Shown here one piece after another: positions 21,858 through 34,167 of a stretch of 64,000 bases of DNA; within the stretch, counting starts at the first letter, position 1, and every line of letters begins with the position of its first letter. The DNA comes from Coffea arabica. Lineage: Eukaryota; Streptophyta; Magnoliopsida; Gentianales; Rubiaceae. The position numbers and the translations under genes were made by a program. The stretch is taken from the NCBI RefSeq assembly GCF_036785885.1, contig NC_092326.1:38774287-38838286 (forward strand), read 5' to 3'. The notes beneath the pieces are model-generated. The model saw nothing but the letters and a program-made list of their open reading frames with translations. It was not told the origin of the DNA and did no database searches.

Positions 21858-24617
21858 TCAATCAGAAAGATCTTTCACATCCCACCGTCCACCATTCTGA
21901 GCATCATAAGAACGTATTAATGGCACATGACGTACAAGATGATAAAGACTGCCACCATTTTTCTCGAGCATGGAGACAAAATTTTTCGGCATATCATACA
22001 AATGAATCTCCTTGAGTTGGCTGAGTTCATCTATACCTACTGGAATCTGCCTTAACCGACCGCATCGCCTTATGATCAGCTTTTGTAGACAAGGCAATGA
22101 ATTGCGTTCCATTATGACCATTTTCAGCTGCCGAAGTAGCTCTAACTCCAGTATCTCGAGCTTCTGAAATTTGCCAGCATTGAAATCCAATTGCTCCCCA
22201 TTGTAGGCGTCAAGCAGCTGGAGTTCTAGTAAATTAGGAAGATCTTGAAGGGTATTAATGGGATTGCTGAACTGCTGATCCAGCCGAGACCACTTCAAAC
22301 GAAGCCTTACCAGATCATGAAGTTTGGAAATCCAGATAGGCATCCTCTCCAGTCTTCCATTCAAATACAAACGCTGGAGTCGAGGAGGATGTGAAATTTT
22401 TTGCATGTCTAAAACTTCCGCCTCATTTTCAGCTGCCACATTCAAAGAATGCAAATTTGGCAGCATTTGAATGGTCTCAGACAAGATCCTTCCATCTTCT
22501 TTGCGCAAACCCATGATTCCCAGCCTTCTTAGTTCTCTGAGGCCTCGCATTGCAACAATGATTTTGTGATTTTTATTGACTTGCACAAACAGTAGCTTGC
22601 GAAGATTGGCCGACCACGTGATCTCTCCTGCGACCTCAAATCCTTTAATTGTGTTAAATGCCACATAATCTTCATTGTCATATCTGTAAACAAGTAAGTA
22701 ACGAAGCTTAGAAAGATGGCATATTTCTTTTGGCAGCGTTCTGACTAATGTTTGTTTGAGGTCCAAGGTTTCAAGGTGCTTAAGCTTTCCTATTGATTTC
22801 GGAATGCTTCTGATTCCTGTATTCCTCAAACACAAGTACCTCAACAACAATAGTTCTTCAATGTCTGCAGGAAACATGTCCAAGTTTGCACCCTCCAGAT
22901 GCAATTCCCTCAACATCTTTAAGCTTGAATAGCCAATTGGAATGGAGTGCTGGCATGGTGCTGATCGGCCAAACTTTAACAAAGCGCGAGCACGAAGATT
23001 TGGGCACAGCTGGCCTAGATTACCTTTATGAATCGATATTCGCCTGACCCTCTCCTTACTGATGTCAAACGTACCTTGATCCGGATAAACTTCACAAAAG
23101 TTTTCATCTTGAAGCTGTGAGAGAACAATCTCATGAATAATATTTTGAACATGACAAGTTCTTGGTCTCCCATCGATGTCCATTTGCCACACCTGAACCA
23201 AGTTTCTTTGAATGAGCTCGTTCAGGTATTCTTCCCCCAAATCTTCGAGTTCTTTTCCATTGTTCCCTTCTGTGATGAAGTCTTCTGCTATCCATAACCG
23301 TATTAGCTCTGTGCGCTGGATGGGGTGATTAGGGGGAAAAGTATTCATCAACAGAAAACAGTTTTTAAGATGGTAAGGTAAGTCATCATAACTAAGAATC
23401 AACACTTTTGCAATATTTGCAAGCCGGCCATGGCTTGTCAGTTCTGATGCAAGACTATCACGCAATTTTTTCCATTCAGGTTCCCTTTCCCCCTTAGTTG
23501 ACAAAAGGTGACCAATTTCAGTGATTGCCAATGGTAGCCCTTCACATTTTCCTAGAATTTCATTGGACAGTGTAGCTAAAGCTGGAGGGCATATACGAGA
23601 TCCTGGAAAGGCGATTCTGTGAATGAGTTCCTTAGCCTTTTCTAGAGATAGATGCTGAATGGGATGGACATCAACGGATCCATCTTTCAGTGAATAGGCT
23701 ATATCCCCTCTTCGCGTAGTGATGATTATTCTACTCCTATTCCTTCTTGGCAATGCTAACATAATAGATCTCCAAACATCATCAGCCCACAGATCATCGA
23801 GGACGATTACATACCTCTTATCCAGCAAATACTCCCTAATGAGGTTGATGTAGTGTTCCGAGCTTTGCTGCTGGGGAGCTGGGGCCGTTTCCGCCCTGGA
23901 GCTGCATCTGCATAGTTGATCTAACATGTTCCGCAAGATCTCCAATTTCTTCTTGGACTTTGAAACACTGATCCATGCGGAGCAACCGAAGTCTTGTTTT
24001 ACTGCCTCGAATACTTGCTTGGCAAGAGTAGTCTTGCCAGATCCACCCATGCCCACAACAAACATGACCTTGTGCTCATCCACCATATCCAGTGCCCACG
24101 CCATCAGCATGTCCCTATCTTCCTCGAAGCCCACGACGTCAGCATCTGCAAGGAACAAAGGAGCAATCCTTGGATGAAGATGTGAGTAAACACGGTTTGT
24201 AGTTGGACTTGGTGTTAAGGCAGCATGGGACGAATTTGCTGGTAGTGGTAAGTATCTTTCTCTACCCTTGTTGATTTCCTCGAGAGTTGATTTGATATCA
24301 TTTATCTGATCGGCAATTGACCGGTATGCCCGCCGCCTGGTCACCGAAAATGCCCTGCCATTTTCTGCCTTGTGATGGTCAAAAAGGTCAAGAATGTCGA
24401 TGATGTCATAAGCTGCATCTTGAACCTTTCGAACCCAATTCAGAATTTGTTGATCTTGGACCGCTCTTTGATGAGCTTCACTCAGAAATGCTGTTATAGT
24501 GCCCAGTTCACTTCTCAAAGTCCTGATCCCGGTATCAACTTTCTTTGGCAACTGCAATTCTCCCGTTAGAAAAGCATCAAGCTTTGCGAGAGCAAATTGC
24601 ACACAAGGGTCTGTCAT
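21858..24617 (-). CDS. CC-NBS-LRR (CNL) disease-resistance protein, RPM1-like
   Basis: An intronless 919-residue protein starting MTDPCVQFALAKLDAF. An in-frame ATG 30 codons upstream is rejected because a TATA box (24679-24684) lies between it and the chosen start. Domains: Rx-type coiled coil (about 1-130); NB-ARC with P-loop GMGGSGKTTLAK (K195), kinase-2 YVIVLDDLW (about 269-277), RNBS-B SRIIITTR, GLPL as CEGLPLAI (about 358-365) and RNBS-D LKNCFLLMNTFP; then leucine-rich repeats from about 540 to the end. The MHD position reads VQN (TCHVQNIIHEIV). Such proteins are cytosolic or membrane-associated immune receptors that use ATP/ADP exchange as a switch. All nucleotide-binding motifs are intact and no frame break is seen, so the gene is probably functional. 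Its ligand cannot be told. Confidence 0.92.
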   Translation of the reverse strand: MTDPCVQFALAKLDAFLTGELQLPKKVDTGIRTLRSELGTITAFLSEAHQRAVQDQQILNWVRKVQDAAYDIIDILDLFDHHKAENGRAFSVTRRRAYRSIADQINDIKSTLEEINKGRERYLPLPANSSHAALTPSPTTNRVYSHLHPRIAPLFLADADVVGFEEDRDMLMAWALDMVDEHKVMFVVGMGGSGKTTLAKQVFEAVKQDFGCSAWISVSKSKKKLEILRNMLDQLCRCSSRAETAPAPQQQSSEHYINLIREYLLDKRYVIVLDDLWADDVWRSIMLALPRRNRSRIIITTRRGDIAYSLKDGSVDVHPIQHLSLEKAKELIHRIAFPGSRICPPALATLSNEILGKCEGLPLAITEIGHLLSTKGEREPEWKKLRDSLASELTSHGRLANIAKVLILSYDDLPYHLKNCFLLMNTFPPNHPIQRTELIRLWIAEDFITEGNNGKELEDLGEEYLNELIQRNLVQVWQMDIDGRPRTCHVQNIIHEIVLSQLQDENFCEVYPDQGTFDISKERVRRISIHKGNLGQLCPNLRARALLKFGRSAPCQHSIPIGYSSLKMLRELHLEGANLDMFPADIEELLLLRYLCLRNTGIRSIPKSIGKLKHLETLDLKQTLVRTLPKEICHLSKLRYLLVYRYDNEDYVAFNTIKGFEVAGEITWSANLRKLLFVQVNKNHKIIVAMRGLRELRRLGIMGLRKEDGRILSETIQMLPNLHSLNVAAENEAEVLDMQKISHPPRLQRLYLNGRLERMPIWISKLHDLVRLRLKWSRLDQQFSNPINTLQDLPNLLELQLLDAYNGEQLDFNAGKFQKLEILELELLRQLKMVIMERNSLPCLQKLIIRRCGRLRQIPVGIDELSQLKEIHLYDMPKNFVSMLEKNGGSLYHLVRHVPLIRSYDAQNGGRWDVKDLSD

Positions 24618-24678
24618 GATTTTTCTTTTGCTAGATGAATATGAGTTGATATGAAAATTGCAAAGAATCTTTACTTCA

Positions 24679-24684
24679 TTTATA
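24679..24684 (-). promoter_or_regulatory. TATA box of the CNL gene
   Basis: Sense-strand CCCTATAAATG, with TATAAA about 62 bases upstream of the ATG at 24617. Transcription would start near 24650, downstream of the upstream in-frame ATG, which supports the chosen start. Confidence 0.6.
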
Positions 24685-24707
24685 GGGTTTTCAGCCCCGG
24701 CCGGCAA

Positions 24708-27516
24708 CTGCAGCGTGTTACAATGTCCTTGACTTTAAAGTCAATTTTTTTTTTTTTATTTACTTGTGAAGTTTCTTTTAATACTACAGTAGTTTATTTT
24801 CCTCAAAGTCAAAGTCGTCTGCCTTCTAATTTTAATTTAGTTTTGCCATTTTATTGTTACTCTCTGCAATGTAGGTCAATCTCGGGTTTGTTGTTGCTTA
24901 TTTTCTCCTCTACCAATGAGAAGGAAAAAATGTTCGCCGGGTCAAGAATGCAAAATTTTCCTGGTTCGAGAAGGAAGGCTTCCAATTAAGACGGTTTCTC
25001 ATGACTGAGAACACGCGGAAATATCAAGAAAGAACCAACACACAAAATCGAGACACGCAAGTAAAGAAGATTCCGCGGTTTGAAGAACCCCCTCTTGGCC
25101 CCCAAATAAATTAGAAAAAAAGAAAGATTCCATGGTGTTATGAAGCATTACATGCTGATATTTAAGATTTTTTTTTTAGTTTTTGAGTTTTCTGATGCGT
25201 ATTTTTTTTAATGCTATAGTCTGAGATTTTAGGTTTTTTTTTTTTTTGGAAAAATTATGAAATGATATAACAAAAATTCAAATGTGAGGGGACCATCAAT
25301 AACAATGTATGCACTTACATGTACATGGTTATAGATTTGATGCGCTATGGGCATCAATTAGAAAAAGTATACCTTATCAAGAGTAAATTTTGTGTACTTT
25401 TTTGGATTTGTTTAAAGTGTCAAGTGTTAATGTTTGGAAAAAAACTAAAAAAAAATTATATTAGAAAAAATGTTTAAGCACAAGGAAGGGACAATCAACG
25501 TAAGTGTATGCACTCACACACACACACACACATATAATGGATTTGGTGCCCAATGAACACTCATTATAAAAACATTTACTATTTATTGTTTGGGGGCACT
25601 TTTGTTAGATCAAATTAAAACTGTTTGTTTGTTTGCCTTCAATGTCACTATGGTTGACTAAAATCCTCAGCTCAACTTTTGAAAAAATTGAATGCATAAT
25701 TTGTAAATATGCCATCTTAAAGGGTAGTGATAGTGGTAGCCAGAAGAAGATGATGAAGGGGAAGAGAAAGATTTAAAGGGAAAAATGATTGAAAAAAAAA
25801 CCAAGAAAGGTACAATTATCATTGGAAGAAGAACGATAAGGCTTCTAGGTAATTTCGCAAGGCTTACAATATTCTTTAAACTGAGTGAATATTAGTTGAT
25901 TTTTTTTTTCCGGAAACGTTAGAAGATGAATATTAGTTGATTCCCCTTTCTCAAAATCTACTCAAAACTGAACCCTACTTATGAATTTGGCATGACATTG
26001 AAGGGGTACTTTGGTTCCTCAAGGTACCAAAAAAAAGGGGTAAATTGATAATAAATAAAATCAAAGCCGACAAAGTGAGACAAGAGTACAAAGTTAATTG
26101 CATGTAATTTACCCTTTTGTTAATTAAATGGGCCCGGTCAAATGTGGTTAGCACCAATCGCCAATTTGAGCGTACATCCTACGCGGCTCTCGATTGGATT
26201 TCATTGGAACAAGAATCTTTCACTAAATCTCTTTCAGATTGCGAACTAGTTATTAACGGGTAGGGGCCATACCAAATCTCCTACCACGTGAAGGTGGGTT
26301 TTCATTTTGTTTTTATTCTTGTTAAAAACTCATACAAGTTCTTAATCAAGAAGGACAAAGTCAACGAAAATATAGAATAAAAATGGTTAAATTATACTTT
26401 ACCCTCGTGCGATTTAGTGGCTTCGCACATAACTCTCTTATAATTACAACATCTATAAATAACATTATCAAAATTTGGATTAAAGTGTCAAAATAAGGAA
26501 AATCACCTCTGTAATGAAATTAGATGAAATGTCAAGATTATCCTCATCTAGAAACTGTAATGATTGAAGTGGACAAAAATTTAATATAGCATACGATACA
26601 CTTTAATCTCCTATGATTTAGCAGTTTTTATTATAGCCTTATATGGTTTCAAAATCTATCATAACTCCCTCGTGGTTTACAAATAAATTTCATATTTTAG
26701 TCGACTCTATAACAGAAGGTAAGTCTTGTCATTTTGATATTTTAGTCCAAATTATGAGGGGTCAAATATAGTTATTGAAATTATATGAGAGTATAGGTGG
26801 ATAAGAGCTAAATCATTGGGGAGAAAAGTGTAATTTATCCTTAATGATAAAAAAAAAGAAGTAAATACAACCAACTGAAGACATTTGGAATAATATTGGT
26901 TAATTTTAAAGATAACTACTATTTAATAAATTTAATTAATGTTATCTAATACTACTTATTAGTTAGTTTAGTTCAAATATTTAAATTTCTATATTTTAAG
27001 TAGAAAATATTTTATTAAACTAACTTAAAAAATAATCATTGAATTGCATGTAATTGTAAAAATTTTAAATTGTTTTCTATGAAAAAATTTATAAGTATTT
27101 TATTCTAAATTTTGAATTATTTGTAATTGTCATGCATAATGTGGGACATAAAGCTAATTAATACTAACATCATTAGATGGAAATGGTGAAATTTAGGCTC
27201 TGTTTGGATTAGCTGTTTTTTGGGATATTTTTGAAATATTTTGCTGTAATAATGTATATGAAAAACTTTTACTGTAGATGTTTTTAGTGGTATTTTTGGG
27301 ATATATTTTAGGATATTTTTAAATTCAATAGTAGAATGAGCCAGAAATGGCTATATATACTAATCAACGCGTTTGAAAAAGGGACAGCAAATTGGAAATA
27401 AGGGGCTATATAATTGTCATGATCAACCACAAGTGCACTCTTCAAATTTCAATGGACATAACTATAGGAACATAAACAACAAGTGTAAAATAACAACAAA
27501 ATTAAACCCCATATGA
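24708..27516. other. Intergenic region between CNL gene and apyrase pseudogene
   Basis: AT-rich, no supported gene. It contains a short (CA)n run near 25518, many poly-A/T tracts, a candidate MITE (26388-26841) and the start of a TGTTTGGATT-type repeat near 27199. Confidence 0.5.
26388..26841. mobile_element. Candidate MITE with degenerate terminal inverted repeats
   Basis: The left end GGTTAAATTATACTTTACCC is roughly mirrored by the right end, whose reverse complement reads GGATAAATTACACTTTTCTC. GATTTAG recurs in both ends and inside near 26620. About 450 bases, no ORF. Target duplication not established. Confidence 0.45.
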
Positions 27517-28183
27517 CTAGGCTGTCATTTGGCTTTCTGTGATTGATGAGGCAACATCAATGGCATAGCCCAGTGGCCATGTTGGTCCAGCCAACCAATC
27601 CTGGTATGTTATCTGATGCAGCAATTTAATCTCTTGCCAAGGATCTAGACCTGTGAATTGCAGCATCTTTCCTGAATCCTGATTAATCTGAAGGATAAAC
27701 GTACGAACAAGAGATTGAGATGCTTAAATTACGTACCCAATCCATCTACCAGTATAGTATACAGGTACACTAGATCCATGCAAATATAAGGAAGGTTAGG
27801 ATCCTCCAATCGGTATTTGGATTTTGCATCTCGCATTTTTGTCCTGCAAGCCCGATCAGCTTCGTTCGCATAATCTGTTGCACGAATTACAGCTGCGTCT
27901 GCATTGCGATCGATAAGACCAAGCTGTTGATAGAAATTACAGAGGTCAGCATTAATGCCGAGGGAAGAAAAGATGCATCAGTAATGATAATGCATGCCCA
28001 ATGCATACCTGAACAGACTTGTAAAAGAATTCTGGTGATATGTACAGCTAATCTTGATCAGGCACCCCTCCATCTCTCTCTTTCTCTCCACATCTGCATT
28101 TCTGTATTTTATTGAGTCCCAGAGCCTGGCTGACTAATTCCTTGCATCTAGTTATGCTTGAACCGGATGGAGAAGCAGTTACA

Positions 28184-28336
28184 CAATGATGGAGCCAAAG
28201 GGAGCGGGGGGCAGAGGGGGGCCATGGACCCCCCTAAGTTTTAAAAATTTTAATTCATAATATGTAAATATATATATAAGTCAAAGTTGACCCCCTAATT
28301 TTTTACAATTTTAGTTTATATTATGAGAGTATATAG

Positions 28337-28370
<34 letters not shown>

Positions 28371-29326
28371 ATGAATTAGCCACCTTTTGATTTAATTTTT
28401 TCTTCAAAAAAAAGTTATTTATTTTTTATTGTACTAATTATTTAACATTCAAAAAATTAAACATATAATTTGATGATCCATAATAAATTGACCCAATTTG
28501 ATGTATTATAATAAAAGATTCAATTCATAATTATCAATGGGCTAAAATAAAAATAATTACTTTATTGGTCCATATACAAATATACACCTTAGCCTAATTG
28601 ATAAAAAATTTGAAATTAGTGATCTATTCTCTTATTGACTCATATACAAATATACAAATAATTACTTGAAGGCTTGATGAAGACAAGAAATTGAGTGATA
28701 TATCCTGTTATTGGCAGATTGATTATATTTGTTCTCACTCTTTCTATATCAACTACAACTATAGAAAGTACATTTTCAATTGTGAATATAATCAAAACAA
28801 AACTCCAAAACAAGATAAAAGATAATTTCTTGAATGACTGTCTAACAATATACATAAAAAAAGGAAGTTGTTCGAAAATTTAGCAGCGATTCAATTAGAG
28901 ATGAATTTAGTTCTATGAAAGAACGTAAAACTCCATTTACTCTTAATAAAAGAGGATGAAATTTCAAGGTATATTAACATAACGTTTATCTTTTTTTTAA
29001 TTGAAAATAGTTATATTTATATTACATAGTTATATTTTTGTATTTGCACAGGTGACATATTGGAGCATCTTCTCATAATGTGCAACTTAAGTGGTTTGTG
29101 ATGTTATAAGATATTTAATCAAATGTTATTTCTTATCTTAATTTTAGTTATGACTATGCTACATATTTATGAAATAGACATACCTTTATAATTAAAATTA
29201 AAATTTTATATTTTAAGATGTCATATATTTAAATAAACACAAATTAGTTTGAACATAACGTATTAAGATAATTTTGTTCGAAAAAATTTTGGCCCTCCCA
29301 AGAAAAAAATCCTGGCTCCGTCACTA
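28184..29326 (+). mobile_element. hAT transposon remnant inserted in apyrase exon 7
   Basis: Ends CAATGATGGAGCCA and (inverted) TAGTGACGGAGCCA form short terminal inverted repeats. The flanks CAGTTACA (28176-28183) and CAATTACA (29327-29334) are an 8-bp target duplication with one mismatch, as expected for hAT. Inside, 28683-28940 retains the end of a transposase. Removing the element joins the two halves of an apyrase exon in frame. (TA)n/(TG)n repeats occur at about 28336-28372. Confidence 0.88.
28683..28940 (+). pseudogene. hAT transposase C-terminal dimerisation-domain remnant
   Basis: The frame reads LTLSISTTTIESTFSIVNII and then KTKLQNKIKDNFLNDCLTIY. This matches the hAT C-terminal pattern in which a P/S-STATVERSFS-like stretch precedes KNRLRNxMxDxxLxDCL. 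A stop and decayed sequence follow. The N-terminal BED finger and catalytic region are missing. Confidence 0.8.
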
Positions 29327-31172
29327 CAATTACATAATATTTTTCTCCTCCATATCTGTAAGTTCCTGGGCGAATTAAGAGCGAATGAGGTATGTTCAAT
29401 GAGATTATGAGACAAAAACCCATTGGCTGACATGCTTTACACTTCAATTAGTGCAGACAAACAGATAAATATGAAACTAATGTTCCATATGTTCATTATA
29501 GTTTGCTAGTCAGCATGGGAGCTAATATGGTTTTCCTATTGACCTGATGATGCACAAAAAGGCATATCTACACAAAGAAAGGAGGAAACACAGAAAAATA
29601 CCGTAGTGCTCACTACAAACTAGAATTCAGGGCTCAAGTATTCCTAACCATGAAAGCCTTCTAAAACACATGGATTGCTAGTGTTATTGAAGAGCTTGAG
29701 AATTTCGGCTCGAACCGAGAGTATGCCATACTTCTCACAACTGTCAATGTGTTGAAATATCACGAAAAGCATTCAATATTTACAACGGGAAGAAGAAAAC
29801 AGGAAAAACATCATGAAACATAAGAGGGATACACCTGCAAAATAGGAGGTCAGTTTCACCAAAATAGACTCAGAGGAGAATGGGAGTTGAAACAATTATA
29901 TGGTCGATGAGGGGAAGACATGTCGCAAAATGCAGATCATGTTTTATCACCTTTTGGTGTAGAGATGATATCTTCTTCCATTTAGATATTTCTCCAGCAC
30001 ATCTACATTGTCTCCCACTGATGTTCTTGGTGCATTTAAGGCATTTGTGTTTGACATAGCATAAACCATCTGGACAGCCTCTTCTCCAAGATCAATCACT
30101 CCAACTGAACTTGAACAGTCCTTGCCCAAATTTCCTAACAGATAATTTGTGGTAATCTGCACAAAAGAATAGGATATAATATGAAAACCGGAGGCTGGAG
30201 TAAGCCTCTGAATGTTGATTGATTAATCTATTGTGTTCTAATACGTATCCCTATCTACAAGGCATTACATATGATATATTAGAGATAGCTTCTAGGATCA
30301 CCGACTGAACCTCCACAAGCCACAACTCCCAGAGGATGCACTTTAAAATCCCATAACCTCATATATCATTTGAATTTTAACTCGTGTAGAGAACTGGATG
30401 ATGCAAAGTGTTTCCGTTATTGATCCGTTTTCCTTCATTTGTTTTATTCTATATATATTGATCATATGGCCATGTATGTTACAATGAATTTTTTGAAGTT
30501 ATTCCTTCATGAATTTTTAATTTACTTGAAGAAAACCAATATTCGGCTAATGAAAGGGCAAGTGATCCCTCTTTAGGCAGATGTAGCACAGTGGTGTTTT
30601 CATGTTTTGCAGCTGCATATTTTTCACCAAAGCATTCCAAAAACCACAGGCTAACAATATCCGCTTAGTTGAATCTTCTCAGGTTGAATTGCCAAAAACA
30701 ATTTTCTGGAATTAAGTCAAATTGTTGCCTCCCCACATTAAAAACTTGTCAGGGATTCCTCTAATAGGCAAATTTTGAGATTAATGAGCATATTGGTACT
30801 TCAACAACATCAAGGAGAACAAAGACATAAGCTCATTGCAGCACAGAAAAAATACAGTGGCTGCAAGAAAACTAAAGCAGAAGAATGATTTAGTAACAAC
30901 TCAGATGAGATTCTAAAATGATAAAGCAGTCTTCCATATAGTTCACGGCTCAGGCAAAAACTATGTCAAATAAATGTAAACGATGAACATATAATTGATG
31001 CAAAAGTTCTGGATATATAGTCTTCAAACAACATACCCATTTGTAAACACTTTCTTGTGTTCTATCTACGATGGCAACATCATCAACTTCATAGTAAAAG
31101 CTACCTTCATTCTTGAGAAAACTTCTTATCTGCAGCAAGCAAAATGTTGGTGAAACAGCAGGCTAACATGTA

Positions 31173-32750
31173 TGACAGGTCGTCAGCCTGTGCAATAATA
31201 ATAATAAATATAGAACCTAGATACCACTAAAAGCAGTCAATAATCAATCCTAGGTACTGGAGCAGGGACTCTAGGTGTGCAATGAGTTACTTGATTCACC
31301 CTGTTCCCGAAGAGTTTGCTTAACCCGATATACCAGAATTAATTAATAGACAAAAATTACTAAATAGTAGACAGTGGCAAGTAGGGTCGTCTCCTCAGGG
31401 ACTGGAGATATCTGTCTCTTTTTAAAGTCCAATTGATAAGGGGGGATTTCACCGGAATGAAACTAAAAATAATTAAACAATTTAATTAAAAATAAATAAA
31501 TCACTAGCACAAGTAAAACAGGAATTAAATCAAGAATAAATAAATTCTAGCCAAGGATACAACTACTCAGGCACAGTCCAATCATCCGATCATTGATGCA
31601 AGAGAGGTTCACTTAATGTATTAATAGGCTAGTTATAGTCTGACGACCAATTTTCCTTAAATTATAGATGACCAAGGTACGACCATTAATCACCTCTAAC
31701 CAGAAAAGTACTCCTAGGTACGACCGTAGGAATTAATTTTCCAATTGCATTAATAACTAGAAAAACCTAGCCCTAACCAATAACACGCTACGAGGGTTAT
31801 TTAAATTAGATTGCACGTTCCCCTAATGTGTAAACACACCAGTTGCCACTAACATTAATCAATCAAACAATTACGGATTTAATTGACTAAATTGGCACGA
31901 GATTAATAAATCACATTGAACATCGGGCCCTTGACATCCAATTAATAAAATAATCCCATGAAAATTCAAGCAGATAACGTGCAAATATTAATAAATAGAG
32001 GAACACGTGAAAACTAATTAGATCTCACAGATTTTCGGGACTGCGCCGTCAAGTTGACCCTTGACTAGATGGAAGATTTAACCACGCCGCATAATTAAAT
32101 CACCACACGAATTAATGGATTGCAAAGGCATAGCGTTTTCTATTAAGAAGCAAGGAATAAAAGGTGTTTTTCCCGTTGGAGAATTTTGTGGAACACCTGA
32201 CGTGTGTCAGAGGCCAGTCAAAAGAAGGAAAAACTAAACTAAAGACTAGGCTAAGAAACTAAAACTAAAAGCTGGCCGTCCGTCTTCGTACGTTAGCTCC
32301 CTATTTAAAGCCAAAGGAAAGATATCCAGTGGTCCCCACCAATTGGCCACAAGCTGCCCCATTTCTTCTTAGTTTCCTTAGGCTTTGTACGTTGCTTTTC
32401 CTTTAAGAACCAAAGGACCAAAGCCCTTTTCCTTTCCTCCGTGGCCCCCACCGAAGTCAAAGGCCCAAGCCTTCAAGTTCTCTCTGCCAAAGTCTCCGGT
32501 TGTAATCCTCTTGGTCAACAAGAATAAAGGGATGGGAGTCCAGTTCTTTTCAGCACTGTGGCCCTGGCCTGTGACTCGCTTGAAGACTCAATTTTCTCCA
32601 GAAAATCCCTCATGTTTGGTAGTTTTCCGTTCTATCCCTGAAATAAAGGCCACAAACCAAATATAAGTAGATATCTGCAATTAACACAATATTTATCAGG
32701 GATGAAAGGGGAAATTAATAATAAAATTACTAACAAATTATACCCTATCA
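31173..32750 (-). repeat. 3' LTR of the minus-strand Athila-family element
   Basis: Sense orientation starts TGATAGGGTATAATTTG at 32750, directly after a polypurine run TGTGGGGGGAAT, and ends GACGACCTGTCA at 31173. Shared text with the 2958 LTR includes AATTCCTACGGTCGTACCTAGG-like sequence. Plus-strand open frames here are not genes. Confidence 0.85.
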
Positions 32751-33130
32751 ATTCCCCCCACACCTAAACCATGCTTGCCCTCAAGCATAAGAAAAGTGGA
32801 CAGACCCCAAAAAGTTGACAGTGGTCATCACTCTAATCTACCACATTGCCAAGAGATTCAAGAGAAAATCATATATCGGGCACTAGTAGTTAAAATCCGA
32901 GAAACATCCCCCCAGTTAGCCTCTACCGCAAACTCCTTCAATTTCCAAATTAACTAGTCTAAGGAAAAGGAATGACACACAGCATTTATCAGCTAATGGT
33001 CCAAATATTCACACAAGTCCCCATATGGAGTCCATAAACCAGCAAGCTTCCCTATTATGTATTCTCTCTTTTTTTTCCTTTTTTTTGTCTTTTTTTTTTT
33101 AAAGCACCTAATAATATTTGACACACGAAG

Positions 33131-33300
33131 ACTTAGTCTCTAGCCGCCGGAACCTTTTGACGCGAACTCCAACATTTTTAGATGAAGGAGCCCGGTTACT
33201 CAGCTCCTACCGCTATGCAACCACGTACTCATATTAAGTACCACCTTTTGACGCGAGAATCGACACTTTTAGGTGCAGATTCCCGGTTACTCGGTAGTAG
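33131..33300 (-). other. Tandem structured-RNA motif, second occurrence
   Basis: In sense (minus) orientation two units appear in the same order as at 8297-8449. Unit 1 (33300-33241): TACTACC pairs with GGTGGTA; AATC with GATT; CAC with GTG. Unit 2 (33207-33148): GGAGC pairs with GTTCC (one wobble); CTCC with GGAG; CAT with ATG. The strands GAGTAACCGGG and TCGCGTCAAAAGG are unchanged, and the AGACTAAGTCT hairpin follows. It lies about 400-550 bases before the LTR, as in the other element. Confidence 0.6.
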
Positions 33301-34167
33301 CCAATAGAGGAGTACAGTCAAGCTTATTCACAGCTAATCAAAGCAGAAACGCAAAATAACAGCACTAACAACTAAACACAGGGGCAGCTCGCCTCATTAT
33401 TGCCAAACATGGAGAACTGGAGTCAATATTGGATCAGTTCACATTAAAATGCCAACAGTCATTCCCAATGCCTAGAAAAGTTAACAAAGAACTCGAAAGA
33501 GTCAAACAGTTCAAAATTCACCAAGGAGATATTCAGGACCCAACCACACTAACCCGATACATTTTGTATTTTAAAAACTTGGCAAAAGTAGACTTGGAGT
33601 CAATAAGTCCACATCTCAATTTTAGCATTCACATGAAAGGTAAGCACCAAGAAGAAAGAACGGAAAATAAGCAACTAGAAATGAAACTACGAAAAACTAC
33701 TAAAACTAAAAACTCACTTTTTTTTTGACTTTTTTTTTTCTTTTTTCTTTTTTGTAACATTAACCAACAAGATTGAAAGAGAATGAACGAAAGAAAATAA
33801 AGCGAAAAAAAGCTAAAAACTAAAACCCAAAACTAAAAACTTAAAAACACTAAAAACTACTAAAATGGAAAGCTGAAAACTGAAAACTACTAAAAACATG
33901 CACACTAGCATAACTTTAGATCCCCCCCACACCTATAGGACACATTGTCCTCAATATGACAAATAAGAACCAAAAGTGAAGCAAAAGTGAGAGGGGAATC
34001 AGCCAAACTTCCCTGAAATCGGGTCATAGCGGAGGGCGAGGTGGAAACGGAGGTGCATAGCCTGTATGCATCAGAAACTGCACCAAATTCTGTGCTATGC
34101 CGGCGACATTGGCGTCGACGTTGGTCATCCGGGCCTGCAAATCCTGAACCTGCTCCCGGAGTTGCTG

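Noticed and set aside
24618..24707. 30-residue N-terminal extension of the CNL protein
   Set aside because: A TATA box at 24679-24684 lies inside it and the coiled-coil domain begins at the internal Met.
29641..29648. In-frame TAG just after the apyrase exon at 29649-29740
   Set aside because: It lies in the intron: a GT donor precedes it and the phase fits the next exon (Gly codon split across the junction).
32385..32666. 93-residue plus-strand ORF
   Set aside because: Antisense to the LTR of the minus-strand Athila element.
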